From Candidatus Gracilibacteria bacterium GN02-873 (GTDB lineage: Bacteria; Patescibacteriota; Gracilibacteria; BD1-5; UBA2023): a DNA stretch of 64,000 nt. Where the stretch lies: assembly GCA_003260345.1 (NCBI GenBank), contig MORC01000001.1:619335-683334 (forward strand). Direction: 5' to 3'. Shown here piece by piece: positions 10,564 to 21,963 of the stretch. Numbering within the stretch: the first letter of the stretch is position 1; each line of letters opens with the position of its first letter. The notes under the pieces were generated by a model. That model ran no database searches and had not been told where the DNA came from. It was given only the letters and a program-made list of their open reading frames with translations. The translations under genes and the position numbers were made by a program.

Positions 10564-12531
10564 TTTGATGATTTTTTCAGGAACATTAGTCATATCAACG
10601 AAATACGCATCAAATTCATCCTTAAGCATCTCTTCTTTTTCAAACAAATCTTTAGCAATTTTTTCATGTAAATCCTTGTTTTCAGAAATAATCTGCGTTG
10701 CAGTTGCGTATGCATCCTGAAGAATTTTTCGTACCTTGTCATCAATCAATTTTCGAGTTTCCTGGGAAATTGCTTTTTCTTGTGACTGAGCGCCAAGATA
10801 ATTCCCTTCCACCGCATCAGGCGCATAATTTTCCGCACCTAAATCTTTATCAAAACCGAATCGCATAATCATTGCTCGGGCAATATCCGTTGCTCGCTCA
10901 ATATCATTAGAAGCACCAGTGGTAATGTAGTCTGTTCCGAAAAATACTTCTTCCGCAACACGACCACCATACAAACAAGCCAATTCGTCCAGATATTTTG
11001 CCTTAGAAGTATATGTGCGATCTTTTTCTGGCAAAAACCAAGTTACACCACCAGCTCCACCGCGTGGTAAAATAGAAATCTTGTGAACAGGATCAGTGTG
11101 GGCAAGCATTTTTCCAACGATTGCGTGCCCAACTTCATGGACGGCTGTCAAATATTTTTCGTGTTCCGTCATTTTGAGAGATTTTTTCTCATTTCCCATA
11201 ATGACTTTTTCAATAGATTTTTGTACCAAATCCTGAGTAATTTCTTTTTGGTTAAGTTTTCCAGCCAAAATTGCGGCTTCATTGAGAAGATTTCCAAGTT
11301 CCGCCCCAGAAAATCCGATAGTAATATTAGCAATAGTATCCCAATTTATATCCTTAGCAAATGGCTTATTTTTCTGATGAACAACGAGAATTTTTTTACG
11401 ATCTTCAAGTGTTGGCAAATTGATTGTGACTTTTCGATCAAATCGACCAGGACGAAGTAATGCTTTATCAAGTACATCAGCGCGGTTTGTAGCCGCCATA
11501 ACGATTACATTCGTATCATTGTCAAACCCATCCATTTCGGTCAGGATTTGATTGAGCGTCTGTTCCCGTTCATCGTGTCCACCACCAATTCCAGGCGATC
11601 GCTTTTTTCCAATTGCATCGATTTCATCGATAAAAATAATTGATGGAGATTTTTCGCGTGCCTCAGCAAAAAGGTCACGAACACGAGAAGCACCCACACC
11701 AACGAACATTTCTACAAATTCTGAGCCAGAAATTGAGAAAAATGGAACATTAGATTCACCAGCAACCGCGCGAGCCAAAAGCGTTTTACCAGTTCCTGGA
11801 GGACCTTGTAAAAGGATTCCACGAGGAATTTTAGCGCCCAACTTTTTATATTTTTCAGGATTTTTAAGAAAATCTACAACTTCTTCCAAATCGGATTTTT
11901 CTTCTTCCGAACCAGCTACATCAGCAAAAGTCACCTTATCTTTATCATCTGGGTCGTACATACGCGCGCGAGACCGAATAAATCCCATAGCGCCACCCAT
12001 TGGGCCACCACTACCGCCCATCATTCGGCTCAAAAAGAAAATAAAAAGAAAGAATAAAATTATCGTTCCAAGAAAGCTCGGAACCGCATCAACAAGCAAT
12101 TCGTACCATTTTGCCTCCTCGATGGTGATTTTTGTACCATTATCTTCTTTCAAAAATCCGATATCCGCGATATTGAGCGTCGCAGGAAGGGTGATGGCAT
12201 CAATTTCACGAATTTGCGTCATTTTTCCATTATCTTCAGAATTTTGAACTGATTTTTTGGCTTTAAGTTGCTGCCCTTTCACTACTACTTCTTCATATGA
12301 TTTCTGAGAATAATTGGTAGCAATTTGATTCAAACCAACATCTGTGTTAATTTTTTCGACAACGCTTGGTCCAAAACTTTTACCAAATGACTGATATACA
12401 GCGATACCGAGAATAATTATGAGGAAAAAAATGAGAATTTTGCGCCCCGTAATGGCAATCACTTTTGTTCCAGGTGGTAAATTCAAATTTTGATTGTCTT
12501 TTCGAGGATTTTTTTTATTATTTTGTGTCAT
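10561..12531 (-). CDS. ftsH: ATP-dependent zinc metalloprotease FtsH
   Basis: A 656-residue protein with two N-terminal membrane helices (about residues 30-50 and 145-165) around an extracytoplasmic domain. The AAA+ module has Walker A GPPGTGKT (about 244), Walker [12 protein letters not shown] and the second region of homology. The M41 protease has the zinc motif HEVGH (about 465). FtsH degrades misfolded and regulatory membrane proteins. There is no in-frame TGA, unlike many neighbours. It is the last gene of a minus-strand run der - 12590..13609 - ftsH, 58 nt after the previous stop. Confidence 0.97.
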   Translation of the reverse strand: MTQNNKKNPRKDNQNLNLPPGTKVIAITGRKILIFFLIIILGIAVYQSFGKSFGPSVVEKINTDVGLNQIATNYSQKSYEEVVVKGQQLKAKKSVQNSEDNGKMTQIREIDAITLPATLNIADIGFLKEDNGTKITIEEAKWYELLVDAVPSFLGTIILFFLFIFFLSRMMGGSGGPMGGAMGFIRSRARMYDPDDKDKVTFADVAGSEEEKSDLEEVVDFLKNPEKYKKLGAKIPRGILLQGPPGTGKTLLARAVAGESNVPFFSISGSEFVEMFVGVGASRVRDLFAEAREKSPSIIFIDEIDAIGKKRSPGIGGGHDEREQTLNQILTEMDGFDNDTNVIVMAATNRADVLDKALLRPGRFDRKVTINLPTLEDRKKILVVHQKNKPFAKDINWDTIANITIGFSGAELGNLLNEAAILAGKLNQKEITQDLVQKSIEKVIMGNEKKSLKMTEHEKYLTAVHEVGHAIVGKMLAHTDPVHKISILPRGGAGGVTWFLPEKDRTYTSKAKYLDELACLYGGRVAEEVFFGTDYITTGASNDIERATDIARAMIMRFGFDKDLGAENYAPDAVEGNYLGAQSQEKAISQETRKLIDDKVRKILQDAYATATQIISENKDLHEKIAKDLFEKEEMLKDEFDAYFVDMTNVPEKIIK

Positions 12532-12589
12532 TGAAATATCTTTAAAAAAGTGAGAGAATTATATAAATTTTTCCAAAAAATCAAAAAAA

Positions 12590-13609
12590 TTAGTCTTGAC
12601 TATACGGCAGAAATGGCTCTACAGATATAATTTTCCAAGAAACATCTTTTTGTTGCAATCATTGTAAAATTCCAGGAAAATGAAGCGCACCATAAACAAC
12701 CACAATATTTTCGTCTGGATGAGATATAATGTAGTCTACAACAGGCTTATTCCGCTCATTGAGAATTACATACAAAAAATGAAAAATCGGCGAAGTATCA
12801 CGATTTTTTTCAATTTGCGCAATCTGATAATCCGTCATTTTAATCATCATATTCAGCAAACTTGTGAGAATCTCACGCATAATATTGCGCTGATGATCAC
12901 TAAGTGAAGCAATCAGTTGCAAAGATTCTTCCAAATTTTGTGACTCCGTCATCGTTTCTTGTTGAGGATTTTTTTCTCAAACAAGCGAAAAAATCTCATC
13001 AAGAGTCAAATCTACGTTTCTAATTTTTTCAGGAGAAATTGAGTCGTAAAGTGTATTTTTCTGTTCAGTAAAGCCAAAAATTTCAGCGATCTGAGCGTAT
13101 CCGAGATTCGTAAAATCAAATCCCATAATCTCGTTGATACGCGTTTCTGAGTCGGTTGTTCCTGTTCCAACACCCTCTGCCAGAAAAGTATAATTTTCGT
13201 TGTTAAGATTTTGCAAAGAATTTTTCTTTTTCTCAAAAAATTTTTCTGTCGCGATATGTGACATTTTTACAAAAACCACTTTTTGTCATTGATCATTTTG
13301 CAGCGTTACATTCGCAAGTTTGGCTGGCGAAATATAATTATTGTAAACAACAAAACCAATCGTAAAAGTCACAAAAAATCCAAAAATCGCACAAATCGTC
13401 ACCACAATCTGACGAATAGTAGTCCAATATTTTTTTTCGCGAATAGATTTAAAAATTATTCGGAGCAAAACAGCAAACATCGCTGCCATCAAAAATGCGG
13501 CAACGATGAGAAAAATTCCAGAAATCCAATCGAGATAAAATAATCCAACCAGGCCAATTATCGCGAAAAAATAAGCAATAATTGTTCCCGCCAACGCAAG
13601 TATTTTCAT
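12590..13609 (-). CDS. membrane protein with possible TraB/TIKI-like C-terminal domain
   Basis: With TGA as Gly the frame runs 339 residues (ATG 13607-13609 to TAA). The first ~95 residues hold about three membrane helices, and the rest is a soluble domain. Near the C-terminus VVYGALHFPGIL resembles the late conserved motif of TraB/PrgY-type (TIKI-like) proteins. The early GxxH signature of that family is not obvious, so the call is tentative. It begins 16 nt after der and ends 58 nt before ftsH, suggesting cotranscription with both. Confidence 0.6.
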
Positions 13610-13625
13610 AAGGAGATTTTAAAAA

Positions 13626-15098
13626 TTATTCTTCATCATATTCGGCATATTCATCAGTATCAAAACGCTCAGGAATCGCTTCATTTCGTTGTTTATGCTT
13701 TTCAAAATAATCTTCATACGCGCCACCTTTTTCTTTTGATTTGAACATTGATTTGCGTGATTTGAGCTCAATTTCGATTGGTGTTCCTTCAAATCCAAAA
13801 AATTCACGAATTTTATTTTCAATGTAACGAATATACGAAAAATGAAAATGATCCGCATTGTTGACAGAAATCACGAATTTTGGTGGATTAATGTCCACCT
13901 GAGAACCATAATAAATTTTTGGCTTGTGCGATTTTCGGCTTCCAGTAGGCGCGTGTTCGTAAGTAATTTGCGACAAAAATTGATTGAAAACGCCTGTTTT
14001 GATACGCTTAGCACGCTCTTTTTTGATATTTTCCGCGTGTTCCAAAATAAGATCAATGCGACGCCCCTCGATAGCAGATGAAAAAACAACTGGCGCGTAC
14101 GACAAAAAGTCAAATTTTTTCGCCATATATTGCATATATCGATCCACAATATTTCCAGGATTAATGCCAGGTTTATGAAGGACTTTATCCCATTTATTCA
14201 TAATGAGAATAATCCCCTTTTTTGCCTTCATAGCAACACCCACGAGATGTTCATCTTGATGAGATATTCCATCAAAAGCATCAATTACCACTGCCACTAC
14301 ATCAGCACGATCAATAGCGCGTTCTGATCGCAAAACTGACCATTGTTCGATATTTCGTGTTCCAATTTTTCCAGCACGACGAATTCCCGCTGTATCAATG
14401 AGACAAATTTTTTTACCATCATGCTCAATGATCGTGTCAATTGAATCACGAGTCGTTCCGGGCATATCCTTCACCACGGCACGAGTTTCCCCTGCCATAG
14501 CATTCACAAGCGAAGATTTTCCCACATTTGGACGACCAATCAATGCAATTTTCAAAAGACTCTCATCATAAGTCGCATCAATTTCAAGACCAAATCCTTG
14601 TTTTTTCAAAATATCGGCAATGGCAAGTTTTAGCTCACCAAAACCACGATTTTGAACAGCACTCATCGGTACTACCTCTCCAAGTCCGATAGAAAGGTGT
14701 TCATAGGCTTCTAGGGCGCGTTTAGCATTATCAGCTTTATTCGCCAAAATAATAACCGGTTTTTTAGATTTTCGTAAACGACGGATAATGTGATCATCCC
14801 ATTCTGTCAAGCGATTATACTCAACGACAAGTAAAATCAAATCCGACGCATTGATGGCATCATCTGTACGAGCGCGAACATCCGCCAAAAGAGTTTCATT
14901 ATCCGCCTCAACAATACCCCCACTATCCGCAAGAATATAGGAAATTTTATTTTCATGATCATCAATATGATACTCAATAATATCTCGCGTTGTATTTTCA
15001 ATATCCGATACAATCGCGATTTTATGGCCCGTCATCGCATTAAAAAGACTGGATTTTCCAACATTTGGACGACCCACAATAGTAATTCTAGGAAGCAT
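13626..15098 (-). CDS. der: ribosome biogenesis GTPase Der (EngA)
   Basis: A 490-residue protein with the diagnostic tandem G domains, each with GRPNVGKSS (near residues 7 and 188). DSGG/DTAG switch motifs, NKAD/NKWD specificity motifs and a C-terminal KH-like domain are present. Der is essential for 50S ribosomal subunit assembly. Length is normal with an acidic C-terminal tail, and there is no in-frame TGA. It is the first gene of the der - membrane protein - ftsH run. Confidence 0.97.
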   Translation of the reverse strand: MLPRITIVGRPNVGKSSLFNAMTGHKIAIVSDIENTTRDIIEYHIDDHENKISYILADSGGIVEADNETLLADVRARTDDAINASDLILLVVEYNRLTEWDDHIIRRLRKSKKPVIILANKADNAKRALEAYEHLSIGLGEVVPMSAVQNRGFGELKLAIADILKKQGFGLEIDATYDESLLKIALIGRPNVGKSSLVNAMAGETRAVVKDMPGTTRDSIDTIIEHDGKKICLIDTAGIRRAGKIGTRNIEQWSVLRSERAIDRADVVAVVIDAFDGISHQDEHLVGVAMKAKKGIILIMNKWDKVLHKPGINPGNIVDRYMQYMAKKFDFLSYAPVVFSSAIEGRRIDLILEHAENIKKERAKRIKTGVFNQFLSQITYEHAPTGSRKSHKPKIYYGSQVDINPPKFVISVNNADHFHFSYIRYIENKIREFFGFEGTPIEIELKSRKSMFKSKEKGGAYEDYFEKHKQRNEAIPERFDTDEYAEYDEE

Positions 15099-15139
15099 TT
15101 TCTACAATTAAATTTTTTTAAGAATACGAAAAAATACGA

Positions 15140-15180
15140 AAAAAGCAAGACAAAAATAAAATTCCTTTCTTGCTTTTTAT
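15140..15180. terminator. hairpin between der and the RsmB-like gene
   Basis: AAAAAGCAAGA (15140-15150) pairs with TCTTGCTTTTT (15168-15178), with T-rich sequence on either strand. It probably ends the minus-strand RsmB-like transcript upstream of der. Confidence 0.65.
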
Positions 15181-15230
15181 TTTTCAAAAATTTCGTAATA
15201 ATACAAAAATTTGCAATAATTTTTAATAGT

Positions 15231-15262
15231 TTATTTTATTGCTAAAATTTGCAATAAAATAA
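15231..15262. repeat. perfect inverted repeat at the RsmB-like gene end
   Basis: TTATTTTATTGC (15231-15242), an 8-base loop, GCAATAAAATAA (15251-15262). It sits next to the stop at 15265-15267. The AAATTTGCAATA core recurs at 15209, 15364, 18541 and, in looser form, 24210. Confidence 0.6.
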
Positions 15263-15264
15263 TT

Positions 15265-16200
15265 TTAGATTTTTTTGAGCCTTACAATAAAAAATCATTC
15301 CGTATATTCTGATGGGAGAATTCTTATTCCAAAGCCATTGAGCGAAGAAAAATCATTATTGCCAAAATTTGCAATATTACTTTTCCACCATGCTTCATTT
15401 TTACAAGACAAAGAAATTGGCAAAATTTGTGCATCGACATTTTTCTCTAAAAAATTTACAATAATCATTTCATTTTCTTCGGGTGCAAGCGTACAAGTTG
15501 AATATATCAATTCTCCACCACTCCGAAGATTTGCCCAAAATTTTTGCAACAATTCGGTCTGCAATTGAGATTTTTTGAGAATATTTTCCTCAGACCAAAA
15601 GCCAAAACTTTTTTCATTTTGTAGAGAAATTCTCCCTTCTGCACTACATGGCGCATCAAGTAAAATCTTATCAAACAACGCTGCTGATTCAAATTTTCTG
15701 GCATCAATTTTGTAAGTTTCGATATTCGTCGCTCACTGCAACTGAATATTATAATTCAGCTTATCGAAGCGAATTTGATTCTGTTCAAGAGCAACGATTT
15801 TTCCATCATTTTGTTGCAACATAGCAATTTGCGTCGTTTTACTACCAGGAGCAGCACAAACATCAAGAATTTTTTCTCATTTTTGGGGATTTAAAACGAG
15901 GGTTGGCAACATGGATGCGATAGACTGCAAATAGATTTTCCCATCATAAAAGGCACGAGAGCCCTTGATTGCAAATTCTTGACTTCTATCAAAAGTAAAC
16001 ACATTATCAAGTAAGTCAAATTTTTTTGCAATAATATTTTTCGCATGAAATTCAGCAAAAACATCATCACCATTGGTTTTTAAGAAATTAAGACGAAAAG
16101 AACCTTGACGATTCGTTGCAAAGGCCTGTAGAATCTCATGAAAATTCTGTGGATAAATTTGTTCAAGTCGAGTCAAAAATGTGAAAGGGAGCGATTTCAT
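15265..16200 (-). CDS. RsmB/NSUN-type RNA cytosine-C5 methyltransferase
   Basis: With TGA as Gly this is a 311-residue frame ending in TAA. It has the SAM motif DVCAAPGSKT, the motif IV cysteine in DAPCSAEGR and the catalytic cysteine in YSTCTLAPEENE, all typical of RsmB/RsmF/NSUN enzymes that make m5C in rRNA or tRNA. The N-terminal NusB-like domain of full RsmB is absent, so the RNA target is uncertain. A terminator-like hairpin lies downstream on the minus strand. Confidence 0.85.
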
Positions 16201-16256
16201 ATAGAATTTTTGAGAATTATAGAAAAAATTTCTTTTTCTTCAAGAATTTTTTCAAA

Positions 16257-16282
16257 AATAAAATCCCTTTCGGGATTTTATT
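16257..16282. terminator. bidirectional terminator hairpin
   Basis: AATAAAATCCC (16257-16267), loop TTTC, GGGATTTTATT (16272-16282). It ends the minus-strand surface-protein gene, overlapping its stop codon. Confidence 0.85.
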
Positions 16283-17174
16283 AGCTTCGTTTACGAAGAG
16301 AAATCATCAAACCAAACGCGATAAAGAATGCTGCGATAATCAAAATCAATGTTTCGGTTGGACCAGTTTCTACTTCTGTTTTTGGAACTACTGGAGGAGT
16401 TGTTGGAGTAGTTGGATTGTCAAGTGTATATTTTACACATTCATAGTGCGTTTCTGCTGTTGCAGAGCGAGTCACAGTCGTCATATCCATTGTATAATAT
16501 ACTACTGGGAATCGAAGAAGACCAACCGTTTCGCCATGTTTTTTCTGAGAGCTTGTAAGTGTAAATCCCGCTCCAAGATCAGTTTCCATAAATGTTACTT
16601 TCTGATCAGGAAGAAGTTGGAATTCATCTTTTCCAGAAGTACCTGGAATCCAAGTAATCGCAGAAGAATTTTTCCACATTTTAGATTCATCTGCAGAAGA
16701 TGGTGTCCAAACGGAATCATAAGAAACCATATTTGGAGTCTTCTGTTCATCACGAACAGCAATCAAATAATTTGATGTTGTATTTTTCCAGTTATCAGCA
16801 AGGCCAGTAAGTCTTTCCCCTACTTTTACTCCGCGTCCTACAAAACACTGACCACAAGAGTTTTGTCCAAAAATAGGATCTGAAGAACAAGCAACTTCTG
16901 TATATTCACCGGCATTGATACTTGTTGCAGTTACTGCATTAGAATTTGGTGCTGCATTCAAAGTTACATTTTCTGCTTTTGCCGCCACATCAGTAGTAGC
17001 TGTAGCTACATCGTCTGTTGTAGTTGTAGCACTATTGAGGGTTGTGCCTGTCGTAGTAGTGGTTTCTACAATATTATTTGTTTCTGTGGAAGTAGTAGAT
17101 TCTTGAGCAAAAACCGCAAAAGAATTGAGAGATACAGTTGTGACTGCCAAGAGTGAAATCGCTCGACGCATCAT
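16281..17174 (-). CDS. exported, C-terminally anchored surface protein
   Basis: A 297-residue protein. An N-terminal signal peptide (about residues 1-24, cleavage likely after VFA) precedes a Thr/Ala/Val-rich low-complexity stretch (about 25-85), a soluble domain with three Cys near CGQCFVGRG, then a Pro/Thr linker. The C-terminus has the sorting-signal layout: ETGPTE, a hydrophobic helix, then LRKRS. This resembles sortase-type LPxTG-like anchors, though no sortase is in the window. No function beyond surface display can be assigned. It is transcribed divergently from frr. Confidence 0.75.
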   Translation of the reverse strand: MMRRAISLLAVTTVSLNSFAVFAQESTTSTETNNIVETTTTTGTTLNSATTTTDDVATATTDVAAKAENVTLNAAPNSNAVTATSINAGEYTEVACSSDPIFGQNSCGQCFVGRGVKVGERLTGLADNWKNTTSNYLIAVRDEQKTPNMVSYDSVWTPSSADESKMWKNSSAITWIPGTSGKDEFQLLPDQKVTFMETDLGAGFTLTSSQKKHGETVGLLRFPVVYYTMDMTTVTRSATAETHYECVKYTLDNPTTPTTPPVVPKTEVETGPTETLILIIAAFFIAFGLMISLRKRS

Positions 17175-17287
17175 AAAAGATAGGATAAGAAAAATAAACT
17201 TTACAAGGCCATAATAGGAAAAGTTTATGATTTGTCAAAAAAAATCTTGTAGAAAACGATATTTTGAGTACAATATTTGCACATTTA

Positions 17288-17296
17288 TGTTATAAT
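17288..17296 (+). promoter_or_regulatory. extended -10 promoter of frr
   Basis: TG (17288-17289), one base, then TATAAT (17291-17296). The ATG is at 17309, so the 5' leader would be only about 5-8 nt. The frr-mfd mRNA may therefore be nearly leaderless. Confidence 0.55.
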
Positions 17297-17308
17297 TAAT
17301 TTTCTCTT

Positions 17309-17854
17309 ATGCTTGAAAATCTTCAAGAAGACCTCAATAAAGCTATTTCTCATCTACAAGGAGAATTTTCTAAACTTCAGCTCGGTCGAGCCAACCCAAC
17401 TGTGATTGAAGGTGTATTTGTGGTCGCATATGGTTCGAGTCAGCCTCTTAAAAACATTGCAAGTGTAACAAACCTTGATGCACAAACCCTCAGTATTCAG
17501 CCATGGGACAAGAGCTTACTTCATGATATTGAAAAAGGAATTAGTGATGCGAAGCTTGGACTCAACCCTACAAATAACGGCGAAACACTAATGATTAAAT
17601 TCCCTCCAATGACCGAGGAACGCCGCCGGGATACCGTGAAAATCGCCTCTCGACAAACTGAAGATGCCAAAGTAAGTATTCGTAATATTCGTGGAGATTA
17701 TAAGAAAAAAATTGATAGTGCAAAATCTGAAAAAACAATTAGCGAAGATGAAGCAAAAATGCACGAAACAAACCTTCAGAAAGCCATTGACAACGCTATT
17801 AAAGAAGTAGAAGCACTCTTTGCTGAAAAAGAAAAAGATATTATGAAAATTTAG
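17309..17854 (+). CDS. frr: ribosome recycling factor
   Basis: A 181-residue protein matching RRF in length and in the conserved parts LQLGRANP, IQPWD, PPMTEERR and the two long helices of the three-helix bundle. RRF works with EF-G to split ribosomes after termination. It ends in TAG, has no in-frame TGA, and is one base upstream of mfd, so the two form an operon. Confidence 0.97.
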   Translation: MLENLQEDLNKAISHLQGEFSKLQLGRANPTVIEGVFVVAYGSSQPLKNIASVTNLDAQTLSIQPWDKSLLHDIEKGISDAKLGLNPTNNGETLMIKFPPMTEERRRDTVKIASRQTEDAKVSIRNIRGDYKKKIDSAKSEKTISEDEAKMHETNLQKAIDNAIKEVEALFAEKEKDIMKI

Positions 17855-17855
17855 T

Positions 17856-20800
17856 ATGAAATCCTATTCACAAACAGGAAATCCAACTTCAAGACTCTTT
17901 TTACTTAAGAGTCTTTTTGCTGGATTGAATAAAAAATGTATTCTAACAGACTCTGCGGATGATTTGTGAGCCATTCGTGATTTTGGAGAAACAATTTTAG
18001 ATAAAAAAATAACCGAAATTTGTTCCGTATGAGAGTTTTTTTTACTACCACATAGTGAGAATGCTATTTTTGTTGCAGATATTAACATTTTTCGTACAGA
18101 AAAAAATTTATATCATTTTGAACACAAAGAAAACCTCAAAATTGAGCGATGAAATACACGAAAAATCGATGAAATAATCGAACAATTGCTAGAAAATGGA
18201 TTTGAATATGATCCATCTTTGGGCGACACTTTCACCTACCAAAAAACTGGAAGCATCCTCTCTGTTATCGGAAATACTATCAATATTATGTATCAAATCG
18301 AGTGGTTTGATAGCGAAATTGACGCGATTTTGATGCAAAACAGGATTTCACAAGAAAGAAAATTTCTCAACGAAATTACTTTTTCGAAAAAAAATTCACA
18401 AAAATTTTTTCATGAAAAAAATGACGAAGAAAAATATTCCATCAATGTAGAAATCCTTGAGTCACTTCCAAAAATTTTACCAGAAGTTGATTTTTATATT
18501 CTCTGATGCGATTTTTTGCAAGAAATTTCAGTATTGCAAAAATTTGCAATACTACATTTCTCGGAAATAAATACCCTAGAAAATGAAAAAATATGAGTCG
18601 AGTTTCCTGAAATAAAAAACATTCACGAACTTATTGCAAATATTAGTAATAATAAAAATACACCAATTTTTTATACCAGAAATCCAAAAACACTGGAAAA
18701 TTTTCTGGAAAATAATTCACTAAAAAATATTACAATTATTCATTCCAATTCTCGAAAAATTGAGAGTTTTGAATTTAAAAATGATAATAAAATTTTTAAA
18801 AATATTCCAAAATTGCTGATTGCGGACGATATTTTGTGAAAAATTTTTGTAAAGAGTCGAAAATCTGGTTCGGTTGCGAAAAATCTGGATTTACTCATCT
18901 CCCTTTCTCCTGGGGATTTTGTGGTGCACAGAGATCACGGAATTGCCAAATTTCACGCGATTGTCAAAAAACAAATGTGAGATTTGGAGCGAGAATATCT
19001 CGAATTGCATTACGCGGACAATGATAAATTATTTGTACCAATTACCGAAATCTTTCGAATTTCAAAATATTTGGGTGAAAATGATGTCACACTGACTCGA
19101 CTCGGCTGAAAAGAATGGGAAAAAACACTCACCAAAACAGATGAAGAATTGCAAAAAATTGCAGAAAATATTCTCGAAACAAATGCTCGCCGACAAATGG
19201 TGCAATGACGGGCTTTTGGTCGATTCGAAGAGGAAGAACAAATTTTTCGCGATAATTTTCCATACGAATATACTGACGATCAATTGCGTGGGATTTTTGA
19301 AGTTTTTGCTGATATGGAAGCCGAAACTCCGATGGATCGACTTCTTTCTGGTGATGTGGGCTTTGGAAAAACCGAAATCGCGATGAATGCCTCCTACAAA
19401 GCATTTTTATCGGGTGCACAAGTTGCGGTCATTAGTCCGCTTGTAGTGCTCGCTATGGAGCATTATGAAAGTTTTGTAGAGCGACTTGGGAAATTTGGTG
19501 TCAAAATCGCACTTCTTTCACGAATGAATTCTCCAAAAGAAACGCAGGAAATTTTAGAAAAAATGAAAACGGGCGAAATCAATATTGTGATTGGAACGCA
19601 TCGTCTTTTGAGCGAAGATGTAAAATGGAAAAAACTTGGATTATTGATTATTGATGAAGAACACAAATTTGGTGTAATGCACAAAGAAAAAATTAAAAAA
19701 ATCCGTACTGGAATTGATATTTTGTCCCTTTCTGCAACACCAATTCCTCGATCACTCAATTTGGCGCTTTCTGGACTACGAAAAATTTCACTTCTGACAA
19801 CGCCACCAAAAAAGAAAAAACCGATTGAAACTATTATCACGAACTGGAATGAAAATATTATTCAGACTGGCATTGAGCGCGAATTGGCACGTGGCGGACA
19901 AGTAATCATTGTTCACAATCGTATCAAATGAATCGAAAGCCTCAAACAAGAACTCGAAGAAATGCTTTCAGAAAGCCAAAATAAAGCACAAATTATCGTT
20001 ACTCATGGACGTATGAATGGTGATGAAATCGAAGAAAGAATTCATGATTTTAAAGAAAAAAAATACAATATTCTCCTGACTACAACCATTATTGAAAATG
20101 GCGTCAATTTTCTCTCAGCTAATACGATTGTTATCATTGATCCGGAAGAATTCTGATTAGCAAGCCTTCATCAGCTGCGCGGGCGCGTCGGGCGACGCGG
20201 TGATCAGGGATATTGTTATCTGGCATATCGAAAAATTTCTTTGAATCCCGATGAAAAAAATCGTCTCATCACCATTGCAAACAACAATCATCTTGGGGCT
20301 GGTTTTGAAATCGCGATGCGTGATATGGAAATTCGTGGTGCGGGCGACATCCTTGGAATCAAGCAATCTGGAAAATCAAAAGATGTCGGGCTTCCCTTGT
20401 ATTTCAGAATGTTGGAGGAAAAAATCGCTGAACTCAAACATGAAAAACAAATCAAAATTTTCACAAAAATCGAACTTGACCTCTCTTACATTATTCCTAA
20501 TGAGTTTTTTATTTCAGAACTTGACAAACTTAATTTTTTCCGTGAAGTAGAAAATATTGATAATATTTCGGAACTTGAAGCGCTGGAAAATGAATTTTTG
20601 CAGGATGAACGCAACGAACATATCGAAAATTTATTTTTACTTTTGAAAGCCAGAATTATTTTTGGCGCATTTGGAATCGAAAAAATTTCAAAAAATGGAA
20701 ATTTTTATGTGCTGGATTTCAAAAAATGACACACGATTTATGAGCTCAAAAATTTTCTCGATGCTTTTGATAAGGGAAAAAATATGATTGTCGTTTCTCC

Positions 20801-20876
20801 TGAGAAAATTCGCATTGATGCAAAAAATTTTCAAAATTCGCGAGATTTTTTGCAAAATATCTTGAATGAAAAATAA
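17856..20876 (+). CDS. mfd: transcription-repair coupling factor Mfd
   Basis: With TGA as Gly this is a 1006-residue frame from ATG 17856 to TAA. The RNA polymerase-interacting domain is recognisable (PGDFVVHRDHGIAKF, then DNDKLFVPI). The translocase follows with Walker A GDVGFGKTE (about residue 500), DEEHKFG, SATPIPR and the late LRGRVGR motif, then a C-terminal TRCF domain. Mfd dislodges stalled RNA polymerase and recruits UvrA. The N-terminal UvrB-like part looks poorly conserved and the protein is about 100 residues shorter than usual. Several TGA glycines fall in conserved spots. It follows frr by one base. Confidence 0.93.
18531..18552. repeat. palindrome inside mfd
   Basis: GTATTGCAAA (18531-18540), two bases, TTTGCAATAC (18543-18552). 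It carries the same AAATTTGCAATA core as the intergenic copies near 15.2 kb and a looser copy near 24.2 kb, but is in coding sequence. Confidence 0.45.
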
Positions 20877-20900
20877 AATCCAACTCGGATTTTATTTTTT
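20871..20900 (+). terminator. terminator of the frr-mfd operon
   Basis: AAATAAAATCC (20871-20881), loop AACTC, GGATTTTATTT (20887-20897) and more T residues. The mfd stop lies within the left arm. Confidence 0.85.
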
Positions 20901-20999
20901 TGTGAAATAATTTTTGAAAATGTCAATCGAAAAAATCAAAAATAATGCCGATTTGTTGCGAAAAAATCTGATTTTCTGTACAATAAATCTACTAAAATT

Positions 21000-21962
21000 A
21001 TGAAAATCGCAAAAATTCTCATCAGCGTCGTTGGGATTTCTGTCATTTTTTTTGGCAGTTTTTGGCTTTATAAAAGTTTTTCTCAAGAAAATTCTGAGAC
21101 AGATTTTTTGCAAACTATTGAATCAAAAATCAAAAATAATTTTACGGCACGTAAAGATTCGAGCGAAAATGATGCCGAAAAATACAACCAAGCGCTGTAT
21201 TATGGCGATGCGCAGAGTTGTGACGCTATTAAAAATGAAACGAAAAAAACGGAATGTAGCGATTATGTTCGCATGGCAAAAATTTTGGAAAATTCTGAAA
21301 ATGGCGATTGTAGTGAGATTTCTGACGAAAATCGTGCGATTGAATGCAAAAATTTGATGTACGAAAAAACTGCAAAAGAAACAAAAAACAAAAATCTTTG
21401 TAAAATTATTTCTGACGAAACAATTTCTGAACGATGTCGCGAAAATATCGACGGAATAATTTTCAGTGAAATCGTCGCGAACAATTCGGCTTCCCCAGCG
21501 ACGTGTGCGATTCTGGAAAAAAGTTTTTTGACGCAATGTCAAAGCTTAATCAAAAATTACACATACGAGCAACAATATTTGGAAGCGATAAAATCCCAAA
21601 ATATAGCAAATTGTGGATATTTGCCAGAAAAAAATCTGGTGCAAAAATGTCAGGACGAAATCACTGAAATTCTCGCCGAAAAAGAAAATTTACCGCGGCT
21701 TTGTGAACGAATTTCTGACGCTGAGAAAAAAATGCAATGTTTCACGCGAACCGTGATTCAACGCGATAATGCAACCTTCAATCTCGCAACTGAACAGGAA
21801 AATCTCGAGATGTGTCAAACTATTTCTTCAGAAAATATCAAAAATCGTTGTAATGATATAATCGTGCTTTCTAAAGTGCAAAAAACAAAAAATACGGAAC
21901 TTTGTAAAAATCTCAAAAATCAAGAAAATATTGCTATTTGTCAAAAAATTTCTCTTCCTTAA
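21000..21962 (+). CDS. exported protein with eight Cys-x10/11-Cys modules
   Basis: A 320-residue protein with an N-terminal membrane segment or signal anchor (about residues 6-26). The rest is built of repeats, each with a cysteine pair spaced by 11 residues (one by 10), such as CDAIKNETKKTEC and CSEISDENRAIEC. There are eight pairs, at intervals of about 25-45 residues. This suggests disulfide-stapled helical hairpins outside the membrane. I do not recognise a named family. The next exported protein starts one base after the stop, so the two are likely cotranscribed and may act together at the cell surface. Confidence 0.75.
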   Translation: MKIAKILISVVGISVIFFGSFWLYKSFSQENSETDFLQTIESKIKNNFTARKDSSENDAEKYNQALYYGDAQSCDAIKNETKKTECSDYVRMAKILENSENGDCSEISDENRAIECKNLMYEKTAKETKNKNLCKIISDETISERCRENIDGIIFSEIVANNSASPATCAILEKSFLTQCQSLIKNYTYEQQYLEAIKSQNIANCGYLPEKNLVQKCQDEITEILAEKENLPRLCERISDAEKKMQCFTRTVIQRDNATFNLATEQENLEMCQTISSENIKNRCNDIIVLSKVQKTKNTELCKNLKNQENIAICQKISLP

Positions 21963-21963
21963 T

